Origin: Flavobacterium sasangense DSM 21067
GTDB taxonomy: Bacteria > Bacteroidota > Bacteroidia > Flavobacteriales > Flavobacteriaceae
Direction: 5' to 3'
DNA: 64,000 bases
NCBI RefSeq assembly: GCF_000686885.1
Contig: NZ_JMLU01000001.1
Span: 62,001 to 126,000, forward strand
Below the pieces are notes generated by a model. It made no database searches, was not told where the DNA came from, and saw only the letters and a list, made by a program, of their open reading frames with translations. Shown one piece after another: positions 28,134 to 36,547 of this stretch. The translations under genes and the position numbers were made by a program. How positions within the stretch are numbered: the stretch's first letter is position 1; each line of letters opens with the position of its first letter.

Positions 28134-29597
28134 TTATTTATTTAATTGTTGTAATAATTCTGTTACTATTTTTAAATCGTCGAAATCATGACGGACTCCG
28201 TTAATTTCTTGATACGTTTCATGACCTTTTCCTGCGATTAAAATAATATCGTTTGGATTTGCCAATTGACAAGCGGTTTTAATAGCTTGTTTTCTATCTA
28301 AAATGGAAACCGTTTTCTTGAAATTTTGAGGCTCTACTCCTTTTTCCATTTCTTCGATAATCGTTTCTGGATTTTCGGTTCTTGGATTATCTGACGTAAA
28401 AATGGCTTTGTCGCTCATTGATGAAGCAATGTTTGCCATAATTGGTCTTTTTGTTTTATCTCTATCGCCACCACAACCTACAACTGTGATTAATTGTTCG
28501 TTTTTGGTGCGAATATCTTCTATCGTTTTTAATACATTTTCCAATGCATCAGGCGTATGAGCATAATCTACAATTGCTGTGATTTTTGAATCGGAAACTA
28601 TAAATTGAAAACGTCCAGAAACACTTTCTAATTCTGAAAGTAAGCGTAAGGCTTCTGTCTTTTCGATTCCTAATTCTACTGCTACTCCGTAAATGGCTAA
28701 TAAATTATAAGCGTTAAACGATCCAATTAATTTCACCCAAACTTCGTTATCATTAATTTTTAGTAACAGTCCTGATAATTGGTTTTCTAAAATTTGAGCT
28801 TTGTAATCAGCATACGATTTTAAAGCATAAGTCAATTTCTTAGCTTTTGTATTTTGAAGCATTACCAAACCGTTTTTGTCATCGATATTGGTAATCGCAA
28901 AAGCTGATTTTGGTAAATTATCGAAGAACGATTTTTTTACATCTCTGTATTCAGCAAACGTATTGTGGTAATCTAAATGATCGTGTGATAAATTGGTAAA
29001 AACACCACCTTCAAAACGCAACGCTTCTGTACGTTTTTGATGAACGCCATGCGAAGAAACTTCCATAAAGCAAAATTCGCAACCTTCTTGCACCATCAAA
29101 TCCAAATACTTGTTGATAGTTAAAGAATCTGGCGTTGTATGTGTGGCTTTGAATTCTTGTTCGTCAACCATAATTTTTACGGTTGATAACAATCCTACTT
29201 TATAACCTGCTTTTTTGAATAATTGATATAATAAAGAAGCAATCGTTGTTTTACCATTTGTTCCTGTTACACCAACTAATCTGATATTTTCTGAAGGATT
29301 TTCGTAGTAATTAGCTGCTAAAAAAGCCAACGCTTCGTTAGAATCTTTTACTTTAATATAAGTAACGCCGTTTACAATTACACTTGGGAATTCTTCACAA
29401 ATTACAGCAATTGCGCCAAGACTTAATGCTTTTTCAATATAATCATGACCATCAGAAAGTGTTCCTCTGATGGCTACGAAAACATCGTTCAATTCAATTT
29501 TTCTCGAATCGAATTCAATTTTTGAAACAGTAATATCGGTAGCTCCATGAACTGCTTCAATGTGTACTTTATATAATATGTCTTTTAATTGCTTCAC
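28134..29597 (-). CDS. murE: UDP-MurNAc-L-Ala-D-Glu:meso-diaminopimelate ligase
   Basis: A 487-residue Mur ligase that adds the third peptide residue. ATP loop GVTGTNGKTTIASLLY, TTPDSLTINKYLD and YAHTPDALENVL are present. The substrate motif reads DNPRTENP; the Asp-Asn-Pro-Arg form is the established marker for meso-diaminopimelate rather than lysine. The ATG overlaps the stop of the PBP gene by four bases. It is the only direct indication in this window of the peptidoglycan chemotype. Confidence 0.97.
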   Translation of the reverse strand: MKQLKDILYKVHIEAVHGATDITVSKIEFDSRKIELNDVFVAIRGTLSDGHDYIEKALSLGAIAVICEEFPSVIVNGVTYIKVKDSNEALAFLAANYYENPSENIRLVGVTGTNGKTTIASLLYQLFKKAGYKVGLLSTVKIMVDEQEFKATHTTPDSLTINKYLDLMVQEGCEFCFMEVSSHGVHQKRTEALRFEGGVFTNLSHDHLDYHNTFAEYRDVKKSFFDNLPKSAFAITNIDDKNGLVMLQNTKAKKLTYALKSYADYKAQILENQLSGLLLKINDNEVWVKLIGSFNAYNLLAIYGVAVELGIEKTEALRLLSELESVSGRFQFIVSDSKITAIVDYAHTPDALENVLKTIEDIRTKNEQLITVVGCGGDRDKTKRPIMANIASSMSDKAIFTSDNPRTENPETIIEEMEKGVEPQNFKKTVSILDRKQAIKTACQLANPNDIILIAGKGHETYQEINGVRHDFDDLKIVTELLQQLNK

Positions 29598-31576
29598 GAT
29601 AATTCGATTATGATAGTTTGGTTTTTGTTAAAAGCTTGTCCCGATGTTAGTGATTGTTTTTTCACTCTTCCCACACCTATAACTTTTACTTTTAATCCTA
29701 AATTTTCTAATAAAGCCACTGCATCCATTCCTTCCATTCCTTTTACATTTGGCACAATTCGCTCTTCTTTTTCTACTTTTTTATAATACTCTGAGTAGTT
29801 TTTTTCTTGAGAAACTACTTTAGCATCGATGTTTTTTACATGATTTGTTGACGGAGAATCCGTAAATATTTTTTGTGCGATTCTTTTAAAAACAGGTCCA
29901 GCAACATCCGCTCCGTAATATCCCGCGGCAACATTTGGTTTGTGAACTACTACGATGCAAGAATATTTAGGTTCGTCCGCTGGAAAATACCCCACAAAAG
30001 AAGAAGCATAATATAATTTCGATTTGTCTTTATAATTCACTTGAGCAGTTCCTGTTTTTCCAGCCATTGAGAAATCTTTGGAATACAATTTAGAACCCGT
30101 TCCTTTTCTTACCACGTTTTCCAAAACCGCATGAACTTTATCCAAAGTTTCTTGTGAACAAATTTTCGGGTTGATAACTTGTGTATCAAATTTCTTAATG
30201 GTTTTGTTCCACTCTTTGATTTCGCTAACAAAAATTGGTTTTACCATCACTCCGTCATTAGCAACCGCATTATATAATGTTAAAGTTTGCAATGGTGTAA
30301 CGGATAATCCGTAACCAAAAGCCATCCAAGGCAATGCTACTCCCGACCAACGATTTGTTCCTGGTTGAGGAATAACCGGAATTCCTTCTCCTTTTATTGG
30401 CAAACCAAGAGGTTTGTTCAATCCATAACTATTTATTCTGTCTACGAATTGTTTTGGATTATTTTTATAACTCTCGTAAACCGATTGCACTAAAACAGTG
30501 TTTGATGAAACTTCAAAACCTCTTGCTAAAGAAATCTTACCATAACCTCCTTTATGTGAATCTCTTACTCTTCTTCCGTAATATTGAATTTCGCCACCAA
30601 AAGAATTATAAACCGTTCCTGTATCTGCTTTTTTATCATCTAAAACCGCAATCAAATCCATCAACTTGAAAGTCGAACCTGGCTCATGCGACTCGGTAAT
30701 CGCGTAATTTTGTGTTTCATAATACGACCCATCCTCAGCTCTTCCTAAATTTGAAATCGCTTTGATACGACCTGTTTTGGTTTCCATTACTACCACACAA
30801 CCGTGATCGGCGCTGTAATGTTCTAATTGTTTCAACAAGGCATGATGGGCAATATCTTGAATGTAAACATCAATCGTTGAAATAATATCGTAACCATCTT
30901 GTGGCTCTTTTTCGTTTACATCATTAATAGGTTTCCACTGATTTTTTGCGATTTTTTGCATCATTCTGTGGCCATTTTTACCGTTTAAATAATCGCGGAA
31001 AGCGTACTCTAAACCTTTACCATCTTCGTTTGAACGTTCGTAACCGATAGTTCTTTTTGCTACCAAACCGATTGGATGTTCTCTCACAATTTTTTGCTCA
31101 ATAATCAATCCTCCTTTATTAGCTCCTTTATTAAATAATGGAAATGATTTGATTCGCATTTGCTCAGTATAGCTCAACTTTTTTGCGATAAATAAATAGC
31201 GACTTTTATTTGCACGTGCTTTTTGCAATTTTGCTTGATAATGTCCGGATGATTTTCCAAACATCACTGAAAGTGAATCCGAAAGCGCTTGAATATTTTC
31301 TTTGAAAAGTTCTGATGAAGGCGCTACAGCATCGAAATAAATTGAATATTCTGGAATTGATGTAGCTAATAAACTTCCATCTGCCGAATAAACATTTCCT
31401 TTATTTGCTGGAATAGTGAAATTTTTAACGGTTCTTTCTTTAGCTAACTTTCGGTAATAAGGTCCTTCAACCCATTGAATATTGTTGAGTTTTATCAATA
31501 TCAAAACAGCCATCACGAGAAACATGAAAGCTACAAAATACATGCGGTACGATATTTTTTTATCTTCTACTGCCAT
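29594..31576 (-). CDS. ftsI: Septal penicillin-binding protein with PASTA domain (FtsI/PBP3)
   Basis: A 660-residue class B PBP: short cytosolic start, one membrane anchor (YFVAFMFLVMAVLILIKLN), pedestal domain, transpeptidase domain and one C-terminal PASTA domain (about residues 600-660, VPNVKGMEGMDAVALLENLG). The three active-site motifs are SxxK in PGSTFKLMD, SxN in VSSNTVL and KTG in MAGKTGTAQV. It crosslinks septal peptidoglycan and works with FtsW. PASTA domains occur in some Bacteroidota and Gram-positive septal PBPs but not in E. coli FtsI. It overlaps ftsL by 10 bases. Confidence 0.95.
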   Translation of the reverse strand: MAVEDKKISYRMYFVAFMFLVMAVLILIKLNNIQWVEGPYYRKLAKERTVKNFTIPANKGNVYSADGSLLATSIPEYSIYFDAVAPSSELFKENIQALSDSLSVMFGKSSGHYQAKLQKARANKSRYLFIAKKLSYTEQMRIKSFPLFNKGANKGGLIIEQKIVREHPIGLVAKRTIGYERSNEDGKGLEYAFRDYLNGKNGHRMMQKIAKNQWKPINDVNEKEPQDGYDIISTIDVYIQDIAHHALLKQLEHYSADHGCVVVMETKTGRIKAISNLGRAEDGSYYETQNYAITESHEPGSTFKLMDLIAVLDDKKADTGTVYNSFGGEIQYYGRRVRDSHKGGYGKISLARGFEVSSNTVLVQSVYESYKNNPKQFVDRINSYGLNKPLGLPIKGEGIPVIPQPGTNRWSGVALPWMAFGYGLSVTPLQTLTLYNAVANDGVMVKPIFVSEIKEWNKTIKKFDTQVINPKICSQETLDKVHAVLENVVRKGTGSKLYSKDFSMAGKTGTAQVNYKDKSKLYYASSFVGYFPADEPKYSCIVVVHKPNVAAGYYGADVAGPVFKRIAQKIFTDSPSTNHVKNIDAKVVSQEKNYSEYYKKVEKEERIVPNVKGMEGMDAVALLENLGLKVKVIGVGRVKKQSLTSGQAFNKNQTIIIELS

Positions 31577-31923
31577 ATTTTCAATTTATCCCAAAAACTC
31601 TTATTGTTTTCTTTATCTTCAACTACTATTTTCACAGGTGGCACTTCAGAAGGATAGATTTCGCGAGCTTCCATTTTTTTAGCCACTGTAGATTCCATTT
31701 TTAACTTCATCAATTCCGAACGACGATCAACAAATTCAGAACGCAGTTCTTTTACTTGATTGGTTAATTCGGTAATTCGGTAATTTTTTGCATCGTATTG
31801 ATGATTGTTTGCAATAGCCATCATTCCTAAGATTACCAAAAAAACGATGAATTTCCAGTTCTTAAGAGCGTCATCACTTATAAGAAATTTTGCTTTTAGT
31901 AAACTGTAGATTCCGTCTTTCAT
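31567..31923 (-). CDS. ftsL: FtsL-like cell division protein
   Basis: A 118-residue bitopic protein with one membrane segment (WKFIVFLVILGMMAIANN, about residues 23-40) followed by a coiled-coil-like stretch (YRITELTNQVKELRSEFVDRRSELMKLK) and a short tail. This size, topology and position between rsmH and ftsI are those of FtsL, which joins FtsQ and FtsB in the divisome core. The sequence itself is poorly conserved, so the call leans on context. No FtsB was found in the window. Confidence 0.88.
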   Translation of the reverse strand: MKDGIYSLLKAKFLISDDALKNWKFIVFLVILGMMAIANNHQYDAKNYRITELTNQVKELRSEFVDRRSELMKLKMESTVAKKMEAREIYPSEVPPVKIVVEDKENNKSFWDKLKIWQ

Positions 31924-31929
31924 GTACTG

Positions 31930-32838
31930 CTATATTTTTTCCGCTACTCTTAGTTTTGCACTTCGTGCTCTGTTGTTTGATGCTATTTCCTCTTCTGTAG
32001 GAACAATTAATTTTTCAATGATTTTGAAAGGAACTTTAAAATTTCCGAAGAAATCTCTTTCGGGTTCTCCTTCAAACATGCCGTTTCGCATGTAACGTTT
32101 TACCAATCTATCTTCTAGTGAGTGATACGAGATAACACTCAATCGACCTCCGGGTTTTAGAATTTCTAATGACTGCTCTAAAAACTCTTTCAACACATCC
32201 ATTTCTTGATTCACTTCAATACGAATGGCTTGGTATATTTGAGCTAAAATTTTATTGCTTTTATGTCCAGGTAAAAATTTCGCTAATACTTTTTTCAATT
32301 CGTCCGAATTACGGATTTCTTTATCTTTTCGAGCGGTTACGATTACATTTGCCATCGCTCTGGCGTTTTTTAACTCGCCATAATCGAACAACACTCTTGC
32401 AATATCTTGTTCATCGTATTCGTTTACTACGTGATACGCACTGATATCGCCTTTTTGATTCATTCGCATATCCAATTCGGCATCAAATCGGGTTGAAAAA
32501 CCTCTTTCAGCTACATCAAATTGGTGTGATGAAACGCCTAAATCAGCCAAAATTCCATCTACTTGCTTGATTCCATGGAAACGTAAAAAACGTTTTATGA
32601 ATCTGAAATTCTCATTAATTAAAGTAAATCGCTCGTCGTCAATTGCATTTTTTAAAGCATCTAAATCTTGGTCAAAAGCGAATAATTTCCCTTTTTCTCC
32701 CAAACGACTCATAATTTCTCTCGAGTGACCGCCACCACCAAAAGTAACATCCACATACACACCATCAGGATGAATATCCAATCCATCAACTGTTTCTTTT
32801 AACAATACTGGATTATGATATTCCATCTTCGTCGTCAT
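31930..32838 (-). CDS. rsmH: 16S rRNA (cytosine-1402-N4)-methyltransferase
   Basis: A 302-residue SAM-dependent methyltransferase acting on C1402 in the decoding centre of 16S rRNA. Motifs are EYHNPVLLKETVDGL, the SAM loop DVTFGGGGHS, AFDQDLDAL, GILADLGVSSHQFD and SYHSLEDRLVKR. The second in-frame ATG (at 32826, MEYHNP) is also a reasonable start; either one overlaps the end of mraZ, so the two genes are coupled. Confidence 0.97.
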   Translation of the reverse strand: MTTKMEYHNPVLLKETVDGLDIHPDGVYVDVTFGGGGHSREIMSRLGEKGKLFAFDQDLDALKNAIDDERFTLINENFRFIKRFLRFHGIKQVDGILADLGVSSHQFDVAERGFSTRFDAELDMRMNQKGDISAYHVVNEYDEQDIARVLFDYGELKNARAMANVIVTARKDKEIRNSDELKKVLAKFLPGHKSNKILAQIYQAIRIEVNQEMDVLKEFLEQSLEILKPGGRLSVISYHSLEDRLVKRYMRNGMFEGEPERDFFGNFKVPFKIIEKLIVPTEEEIASNNRARSAKLRVAEKI

Positions 32839-33283
32839 TAAAATTACCCATTACTTCTTCTGCCAAATCTGCGAAATCACCCACAGCGTTTTCAATCGCA
32901 TTTTCGTATTTATCTTTATCCCAAATCTCGATAATATTGATAGCTGAATTCAACACAATATCTTTATCAATTTGAGCAAAAACCACTAAATCTTTCGGAA
33001 TTAAAAGTCGCCCTGTCGCATCAATCTCAATCATTTTAACTCCTGCTGTAAATCTTCTGATAAAATCGTCATTCTTTTTATTGAAACGATTTAGTTTATT
33101 GATTTTCAACATCATTTTATTCCATTCCTCCATCGGAAACAACTCCAAACAAGGCTGAAAAACCGAACGTTTTAACACGAAACCTTCCTCTAAAGAACCC
33201 AATTGTTTCTTTAGCGAAGTAGGCAGCATCAGCCTTCCTTTGGCATCCACTTTACACTCGTATGTTCCGATTAATGTTTTCAA
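32813..33283 (-). CDS. mraZ: Transcriptional regulator MraZ
   Basis: A 156-residue protein with two SpoVT-AbrB-like DNA-binding repeats, each with the DxxGR core: first in CKVDAKGRLMLPTSLKKQL, second in IEIDATGRLLIPKDLVVFA. MraZ forms ring-shaped oligomers and controls its own dcw operon by binding short direct repeats at the promoter. Three such repeats spaced by 10 bases are present just upstream at 33327-33351. The C-terminal acidic tail (NFNDDEDGIS) is slightly longer than usual. It is the first gene of the cluster. Confidence 0.97.
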   Translation of the reverse strand: MKTLIGTYECKVDAKGRLMLPTSLKKQLGSLEEGFVLKRSVFQPCLELFPMEEWNKMMLKINKLNRFNKKNDDFIRRFTAGVKMIEIDATGRLLIPKDLVVFAQIDKDIVLNSAINIIEIWDKDKYENAIENAVGDFADLAEEVMGNFNDDEDGIS

Positions 33284-33308
33284 CTTTTTTTTTCGATTAG
33301 AATATGGA

Positions 33309-33316
33309 CAAATTTA
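33309..33316 (-). promoter_or_regulatory. Candidate -7 element of the dcw cluster (mraZ promoter)
   Basis: TAAATTTG on the minus strand matches TAnnTTTG and ends 25 bases before the mraZ ATG. A TTTG lies 24 bases upstream, slightly farther than usual, inside the MraZ box. Confidence 0.6.
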
Positions 33317-33326
33317 GAAATTTTTT

Positions 33327-33351
33327 ACCACTTTTTACCACAAACTACCAC
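33327..33351 (-). promoter_or_regulatory. Probable MraZ box: three direct repeats with 10-bp period
   Basis: On the minus strand GTGGT occurs at 33351-33347, 33341-33337 and 33331-33327, exactly 10 bases apart. Two copies are in the wider form AAAGTGG and the middle one reads TTTGTGG. Described MraZ boxes are direct repeats of a G-rich 5-6-mer spaced by 10 bases (TGGGA in E. coli, AAAGTGK in Mollicutes), so spacing and core agree. The box covers the -25 to -50 region of the mraZ promoter, a good place for self-repression. Confidence 0.75.
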
Positions 33352-33576
33352 TTTGTTAATAAGTTTTTGAATTTTAAAACATGATTTTCCACTTTTAACA
33401 AAACATTATTTGCAAAATCAAGATTTCAGAAGAATTTAACCATTAAAACCGACCGATGTCTTTTTTTGTGTTTTTGTTAAAATTTGAATAAAATTGTTGA
33501 TAACTAACATTTTACAATTCTTAAAATCCAGAAAATATCTGTAATATTTTTTTCTTTACTTTCTTCAATAAAATAG

Positions 33577-33584
33577 TATATTTG
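33577..33584 (+). promoter_or_regulatory. Candidate -7 element for the hydrolase gene
   Basis: TATATTTG fits TAnnTTTG and ends 34 bases before the ATG at 33619. Confidence 0.55.
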
Positions 33585-33618
33585 TCAATCATTAGAACTA
33601 ATACCTTAAGTGGAATTT

Positions 33619-34374
33619 ATGTTAAAAAAAGAAAAAAAATACACCTATTTTGAAGCTGGCGAAGGAACCCCAATAATCATTCTTCATGGTTTAATGGGCG
33701 GCTTGAGTAATTTTGATGGTGTAGCTAATTTTTTCCCTCCTAAAGGATACAAAGTGGTGATTCCTGAATTACCAATTTACACGCAAAATATTTTAAAAAC
33801 CAACGTCAAAGCCTTTTCCAAGTTTGTCAAAGACTTTGTAGTTCATAAAGGATTTGATCAAGTAATTCTTGTCGGAAACTCGTTAGGTGGACACATTGGA
33901 TTGTATTTTACTAAAATGTATCCAGAACTTGTAAAAGCATTAGTAATTACTGGAAGTTCAGGTTTATATGAAAGCGGAATGGGAGAAAGTTACCCAAAAC
34001 GTGGTGATTACGAATACATCAAGAAGAAAGCTGAAGATGTGTTTTACGACCCAGCGATTGCAACTAAAGAAATTGTTGACGAAGTTTTTGCAACGGTTAA
34101 TGATAGAATCAAATTGATTAAAACTTTAACGATTGCTAAGAGCGCTATTCGTCATAACATGGCAAAAGATTTACCAAAAATGACCACTCCAACTTGCATT
34201 ATTTGGGGTAGAAATGATAAGGTGACACCACCAAATGTAGCTGAAGAGTTTGATAAATTATTACCTAATTCAGAATTGTTTTGGATTGACAAATGTGGAC
34301 ATGCTGCCATGATGGAGCATCCAGAAGAGTTCAATCAAATTTTGTTTGATTGGTTACAAAAGAAGAATTTATAA
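33619..34374 (+). CDS. Alpha/beta hydrolase
   Basis: A 251-residue alpha/beta-hydrolase-fold protein. The oxyanion segment HGLMGGLSNFDGV, nucleophile elbow GNSLGGHIGL (Ser), acid WGRNDKVTPP (Asp) and DKCGHAAMMEHPEEF (His) complete the catalytic triad. I chose the ATG at 33619; the GTG nine bases upstream is possible but unneeded. The substrate cannot be told; it resembles small carboxylesterase or MhpC-like enzymes and has no signal peptide. It is divergent from mraZ and ends in its own terminator. Confidence 0.88.
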   Translation: MLKKEKKYTYFEAGEGTPIIILHGLMGGLSNFDGVANFFPPKGYKVVIPELPIYTQNILKTNVKAFSKFVKDFVVHKGFDQVILVGNSLGGHIGLYFTKMYPELVKALVITGSSGLYESGMGESYPKRGDYEYIKKKAEDVFYDPAIATKEIVDEVFATVNDRIKLIKTLTIAKSAIRHNMAKDLPKMTTPTCIIWGRNDKVTPPNVAEEFDKLLPNSELFWIDKCGHAAMMEHPEEFNQILFDWLQKKNL

Positions 34375-34377
34375 TAG

Positions 34378-34402
34378 TTCCCCTTTTTGGGGAATTTTAT
34401 TT
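34378..34402 (+). terminator. Intrinsic terminator after the hydrolase gene
   Basis: The hairpin TTCCCC-TTTTT-GGGGAA is followed by TTTTATTTTA a few bases after the stop codon. Confidence 0.75.
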
Positions 34403-34505
34403 TATAGCCTATGAAATCACCACTAACAAACTGTTTACGTAAGTAAACTCCAATTATTAAAAAGGTGATAACATATGTTACCGCTAAAAAATAAAATTTA
34501 AACAT

Positions 34506-35126
34506 ATGAAAATTAATACCGCCGAATTCGTAATTAGTAATTCAGAAGTAGACAAATGTCCAAAGGACCGCTTACCTGAATACGCTTTTATTGGTCGTTC
34601 CAATGTGGGAAAATCATCCTTGATTAACATGTTGACGAATCATAAAAATTTGGCAAAGACCTCATCAAAACCAGGAAAAACGCAGTTAATTAATCACTTT
34701 AAAATCAACAACAATTGGTTTTTAGTGGATTTACCGGGTTATGGTTATGCCCGAGTTTCTAAGAAAACGAAAGCCGTTTTCCAACAATTTATTATGGATT
34801 ATTTTGAGCGAAGAGAGCAACTAGTTTGTGCTTTTGTTTTAATTGACATTCGATTAGAAGCTCAAAAAATCGATTTAGAATTCATGGAATATTTAGGCGA
34901 AAGCGAAATTCCGTTTGCCATTATTTTTACCAAATCAGATAAATTGGGAAAAAACAAAGTCAACAATCATGTGGAAGCTTATAAGAAACAATTATTAGCA
35001 GGAGATTGGGCTGAAATGCCTCCATATTTTGTTACCTCATCATTGGAAGCCATTGGTAGAGAAGGAATTTTAGAATATATCAATCAAATTAATGAAGATA
35101 TTTTTAAAGATAATGGATTTGTTTAA
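34506..35126 (+). CDS. engB: Ribosome biogenesis GTP-binding protein EngB (YihA/YsxC)
   Basis: A 206-residue TRAFAC GTPase needed for 50S ribosome assembly. The G motifs are in order: G1 GRSNVGKSSLIN, G2 threonine in SSKPGKTQLIN, G3 LVDLPGYGYA, G4 FTKSDKLGK and G5 VTSSLEAIG. The single-domain length is normal. In many bacteria it is annotated as essential. No clear Bacteroidota promoter was identified in the 130 bases upstream. Confidence 0.97.
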   Translation: MKINTAEFVISNSEVDKCPKDRLPEYAFIGRSNVGKSSLINMLTNHKNLAKTSSKPGKTQLINHFKINNNWFLVDLPGYGYARVSKKTKAVFQQFIMDYFERREQLVCAFVLIDIRLEAQKIDLEFMEYLGESEIPFAIIFTKSDKLGKNKVNNHVEAYKKQLLAGDWAEMPPYFVTSSLEAIGREGILEYINQINEDIFKDNGFV

Positions 35127-35140
35127 AAAATAAACAAAAT

Positions 35141-35172
35141 AAAAAAGTCGCTAGAAATAGCGACTTTTTTTT
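35141..35172. terminator. Bidirectional terminator between engB and gldC
   Basis: The perfect hairpin AAAAAAGTCGCT-AGAAAT-AGCGACTTTTTT has A and T tracts on its two sides and lies between convergent genes. The left end of gldC (35171) borders it. Confidence 0.88.
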
Positions 35173-35497
35173 ATGCTTTTAAATCCATTTTTTCAGCGAA
35201 GTAATCACAGAAATCACGCATGGTATCTGACATTTTCTCATCAGTAGTAGCGCGTTGAAACGTATCTGCCATTGCTACTAGAGTTTGATGGAAAAATTGT
35301 TTCATTTCGTCTACTGGCATATCTTTTGTCCATAAATCTATACGAAGTGTTTCTTTTGCTTTGCTATCCCAAACTGACAATAACATTGCTTTTGCTTCTT
35401 CTTGCTCTACGCCACCATCTTGTGCTGTCCACAATAATTTGTCTGGAACGTTATTTTCGTCTAATCCTACGGTGATTTTTATATCGGATGTTTTCAT
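35171..35497 (-). CDS. gldC: Gliding motility protein GldC
   Basis: A 108-residue soluble protein matching GldC of Flavobacterium johnsoniae, in the same order as there, directly after gldB. The sequence has a conserved ITVGLDENNVPDKLLWTAQDGG start and RIDLWTKDMPVDEMKQFFHQTL in the middle. It has no signal peptide. In F. johnsoniae GldC is not strictly required but improves gliding, probably by interacting with GldB. It lies five bases after gldB. Confidence 0.95.
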   Translation of the reverse strand: MKTSDIKITVGLDENNVPDKLLWTAQDGGVEQEEAKAMLLSVWDSKAKETLRIDLWTKDMPVDEMKQFFHQTLVAMADTFQRATTDEKMSDTMRDFCDYFAEKMDLKA

Positions 35498-35502
35498 ATG
35501 TT

Positions 35503-36465
35503 TTATTGTTTCTTTGGTTTGTATTTTGAATTATCGAAGATGGTTTTAGCATCCATTGCTAATAATTCTTGTAATGTTACTTCTTCGTGGTTTTCCATAT
35601 AGCTTCTTACGATTTGCCAACCTAACCATTGCCCTACTCTTCCTGGGGTTTGGTTATCAATTTCTAAATAGAATTTCGAAAAAGGAGCTGGTTTTATAAA
35701 ACGTAATTCGTTCTTTGGATTAGAATCGAACAATAATTTGTTTTCGACTAAATTACTCCACATAAAATATTCGTTTTCTTGACAGAACTTGATTTGCATA
35801 TCGGTATAACCAATTTTATCCGCATCTGAGTAAAACGGAATCAATTTATCTTTTACATACAATTCTTTTCCGTAATAAATCATTGCAGATAATAAAGTTC
35901 TATCAGTTGGAGGTGCAATTTTTCCATAACAGAACGTTGAAACTAAATCGGGTAAAATTTGATTTGGTTCTAAACTTTGCTTTTTATATTCAGGAAAATC
36001 CACATAAAAACGGTGTTCCTTTCCTAAATAACAATCTAAAGACACCAAAGCTAATGTATCTACATAAAAAGATTTTGCTTCCGTATCTACTTCATTAATT
36101 AAGGTAATTACTCTTGGTGTTTTGAATTTTGGAAAATAATACTGCACGTAAGCAAACATTTTTTCCATATCTGCTTCAATAGGACCCAACGTTGGATATT
36201 TTATTTGTACTTCTTTGTACAATTCCTTTAGTAAAGGATTTTTTAACTTGTTTACCCAAACAGAATCTGGATTTCCCGCAGGAAAAAAGAACGGATATTG
36301 CGCTTTAATTTTATTTAAATCCTCTGGTTTTGATTGATAAAAGATTTGATCGAAACGTTCTACTTTAAATTCAATTGGAATTTTAGCTACGGCTTCCTCT
36401 ACCTTACTATCTTCTTTACATGAAAATAAAGTAATAGCAACAAGTACAAATAATAATTGCTTCAT
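35503..36465 (-). CDS. gldB: Gliding motility lipoprotein GldB
   Basis: A 320-residue lipoprotein with a short signal peptide and lipobox cysteine at residue 16 (VAITLFSC). The body matches GldB: IPIEFKVERFDQIFYQ near the start, YPFFFPAGNPDSVWVNKL, LVSLDCYLGKEHRFY and a C-terminal NQTPGRVGQWLGWQIVRSYM. GldB is essential for gliding, and mutants of other core gld genes in F. johnsoniae also lose type IX secretion. It shares its promoter region with nadE in the opposite direction. Confidence 0.95.
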   Translation of the reverse strand: MKQLLFVLVAITLFSCKEDSKVEEAVAKIPIEFKVERFDQIFYQSKPEDLNKIKAQYPFFFPAGNPDSVWVNKLKNPLLKELYKEVQIKYPTLGPIEADMEKMFAYVQYYFPKFKTPRVITLINEVDTEAKSFYVDTLALVSLDCYLGKEHRFYVDFPEYKKQSLEPNQILPDLVSTFCYGKIAPPTDRTLLSAMIYYGKELYVKDKLIPFYSDADKIGYTDMQIKFCQENEYFMWSNLVENKLLFDSNPKNELRFIKPAPFSKFYLEIDNQTPGRVGQWLGWQIVRSYMENHEEVTLQELLAMDAKTIFDNSKYKPKKQ

Positions 36466-36489
36466 ATAGCGTATTTTTTATATTTTTAT

Positions 36490-36503
36490 CAAATCTAATT
36501 TTG
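36490..36503. promoter_or_regulatory. Overlapping divergent -7 elements of gldB and nadE
   Basis: TAGATTTG on the minus strand (36497-36490, for gldB) and TAATTTTG on the plus strand (36496-36503, for nadE) share two bases. Both match TAnnTTTG, and they lie 25 and 44 bases from their genes. RNA polymerase cannot occupy both at once. Confidence 0.55.
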
Positions 36504-36547
36504 GTTTGCAAATATACAGTTATCGACTAATAAATTTTCATAAAAAA

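Larger units (their letters stand above)
33284..33618. other. Intergenic region between mraZ and the hydrolase gene
   Basis: This 335-base gap contains the divergent promoters of the dcw cluster (33309-33316) and of the hydrolase gene (33577-33584), and the MraZ box. The stretch from about 33360 to 33570 is very AT-rich; I see no open frame of note, no RNA fold and no repeat in it. Confidence 0.7.

Noticed and set aside
33360..33570. Replication origin or DnaA-box cluster in the AT-rich gap
   Set aside because: No run of good DnaA boxes and no dnaA, dnaN or gyrB nearby.
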